From Tieghemostelium lacteum (lineage: Eukaryota > Evosea > Eumycetozoa > Dictyosteliales > Raperosteliaceae): a DNA stretch of 64,000 nucleotides. The stretch is from assembly GCA_001606155.1 (NCBI GenBank), contig LODT01000037.1, forward strand, positions 868,001-932,000, read 5' to 3'. Shown here in pieces: positions 63,190 through 64,000 of the stretch. Below the pieces are notes generated by a model. It worked only from the letters and a program-made list of their open reading frames with translations, ran no database searches and had not been told where the DNA came from. The position numbers were made by a program, and so were the translations under genes. Each line of letters opens with the position of its first letter. The first letter of the stretch is position 1.

Positions 63190-64000
63190 ATGATGATTGA
63201 TTTTTTTAGTATATTTTGTTACATGGTGATAGTATGCACACTATTACAGTTTTATATATTTTATGGAAAGCAGAAATTAGATGATTCTAGTAGCAATGAG
63301 GGAATATATAATAGTGGAAGTGTATTTAAATCATTTCAAAGAGGATATTTAATAGTATATCTTCTGGCAATGACAGCAGATTGGTTACAGGGCCCTTATG
63401 TATATGCACTTTATGAATCCTATGGATTTGATAAACATCAAATTGCCATATTGTTTATCATAGGTTTCTTTTCATCGATGGTATTCGGGGCTATTGTAGG
63501 TCCAATTGCAGATAGATATGGTAGAAAGTTAATGATAGTACTATTTGGATTTCTATATGCTGGAAGTTGTTTGACTAAATTGTATAATAATTTTGGTATT
63601 TTGGTACTTGGAAGACTTTTAGGTGGCATATCAACAAGTCTTTTGTTTTCTGTGTTTGAAGCTTGGATGATATCAGAGCACTCTGCAAGAGGGTTTCCAA
63701 GTGACCTCTTGTCCAATACATTCTATCTATCAACACTTTTTAATGGTCTTGTTGCTATTGGATCAGGACTTTGGGCATCAGAATCTGCAAATAGATGGGG
63801 ATATGTATCACCATTCATGTGGTCTGCACTCTTACTTATATTGGTATCTGTCATTGTATACTATACTTGGAATGAGAATTATATAGATTCGTCACAGAGA
63901 TCATCATTATTAGACGGTTACAAAGAATCTTTTAACTTTTTAAAAAATGATGAAAAGACCATATTATTAGGTCTCATTCAAACACTATTCGAGGCATCCA
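63190..64000 (+). CDS. MFSD5-like major facilitator transporter (partial)
   Basis: First ~270 residues; runs off the right edge. The start is the tandem ATG of MMIDFFSIFCYMVIV. Membrane segments 1-6 are visible. Diagnostic MFSD5 words: LLAMTADWLQGPYVYALYES, FIIGFFSSMVFGAIVGPIAD, RYGRKLMIV, and LGRLLGGISTSLLFSVFEAW followed by MISEHSARGFP. MFSD5 is the proposed molybdate-anion transporter of animals and algae. The MFS signature between helices 2 and 3 (GPIADRYGRK) is intact. Confidence 0.92.
   Translation, partial: MMIDFFSIFCYMVIVCTLLQFYIFYGKQKLDDSSSNEGIYNSGSVFKSFQRGYLIVYLLAMTADWLQGPYVYALYESYGFDKHQIAILFIIGFFSSMVFGAIVGPIADRYGRKLMIVLFGFLYAGSCLTKLYNNFGILVLGRLLGGISTSLLFSVFEAWMISEHSARGFPSDLLSNTFYLSTLFNGLVAIGSGLWASESANRWGYVSPFMWSALLLILVSVIVYYTWNENYIDSSQRSSLLDGYKESFNFLKNDEKTILLGLIQTLFEAS

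Overview
This window is nuclear DNA of a dictyostelid social amoeba, seen as such from the sequence itself. It is strongly AT-rich, with long oligo-T and oligo-A tracts between genes. Coding regions carry runs of Asn, Gln and Thr. Introns are very short (about 50-130 nt), AT-rich and start GTA(A/T/G)GT. The first gene is a near-perfect counterpart of Dictyostelium myosin II heavy chain. The species cannot be fixed from the window; the mhcA divergence suggests it is not D. discoideum itself.

Layout. 1-15.3 kb: mhcA (runs off the left edge), an EDC4/Ge-1 decapping scaffold, a small one-pass membrane protein, a putative histone-fold protein, a dual-specificity phosphatase with gelsolin-like modules on both sides, and a DNase II-like secreted nuclease. 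15.8-20.6 kb: a coiled-coil/PYG-rich protein, a multi-pass membrane protein, ribosomal protein eL29 and a PDK1-type kinase. 21-25 kb: one F-box/LRR-like gene and a decayed stretch with remnants. 25.5-43.9 kb: a GUP1/HHAT-type MBOAT acyltransferase, a beta-helix surface protein, an AIG1/FAR-17a membrane hydrolase, cyclin H, a Kelch-like protein, a membrane-anchored metallophosphatase, a PAP2 lipid phosphatase, a methyltransferase, histone chaperone ASF1, a ZIP zinc transporter, another F-box/LRR-like gene and a secreted MRH-like protein. 44.6-50.9 kb: four F-box/LRR-like paralogues in a tight head-to-tail array. 51-64 kb: a small secreted protein, a VCBS/ASPIC membrane protein, a 55-residue SERBP1-like protein, another LRR-like gene, a methyltransferase, a BAG6-like ubiquitin-like protein, a Tim44-like import protein and the start of an MFSD5-like transporter.

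Most genes are unrelated housekeeping or signalling genes with no operon logic. The only clear local theme is the lineage-specific F-box/LRR-like family: at least seven copies plus one decayed copy within 36 kb, five of them clustered. I reconstructed many splice sites by eye and checked that the reading frame is kept across each junction; these are inferences without transcript evidence.

I saw no CRISPR array, tRNA, rRNA, convincing transposon or virus-like element. The least explained signals are a handful of unusually stable inverted repeats in gene-free gaps (about 12.9, 15.4, 23.4, 35.0 and 57.2 kb), which may be undescribed structured RNAs or regulatory elements.
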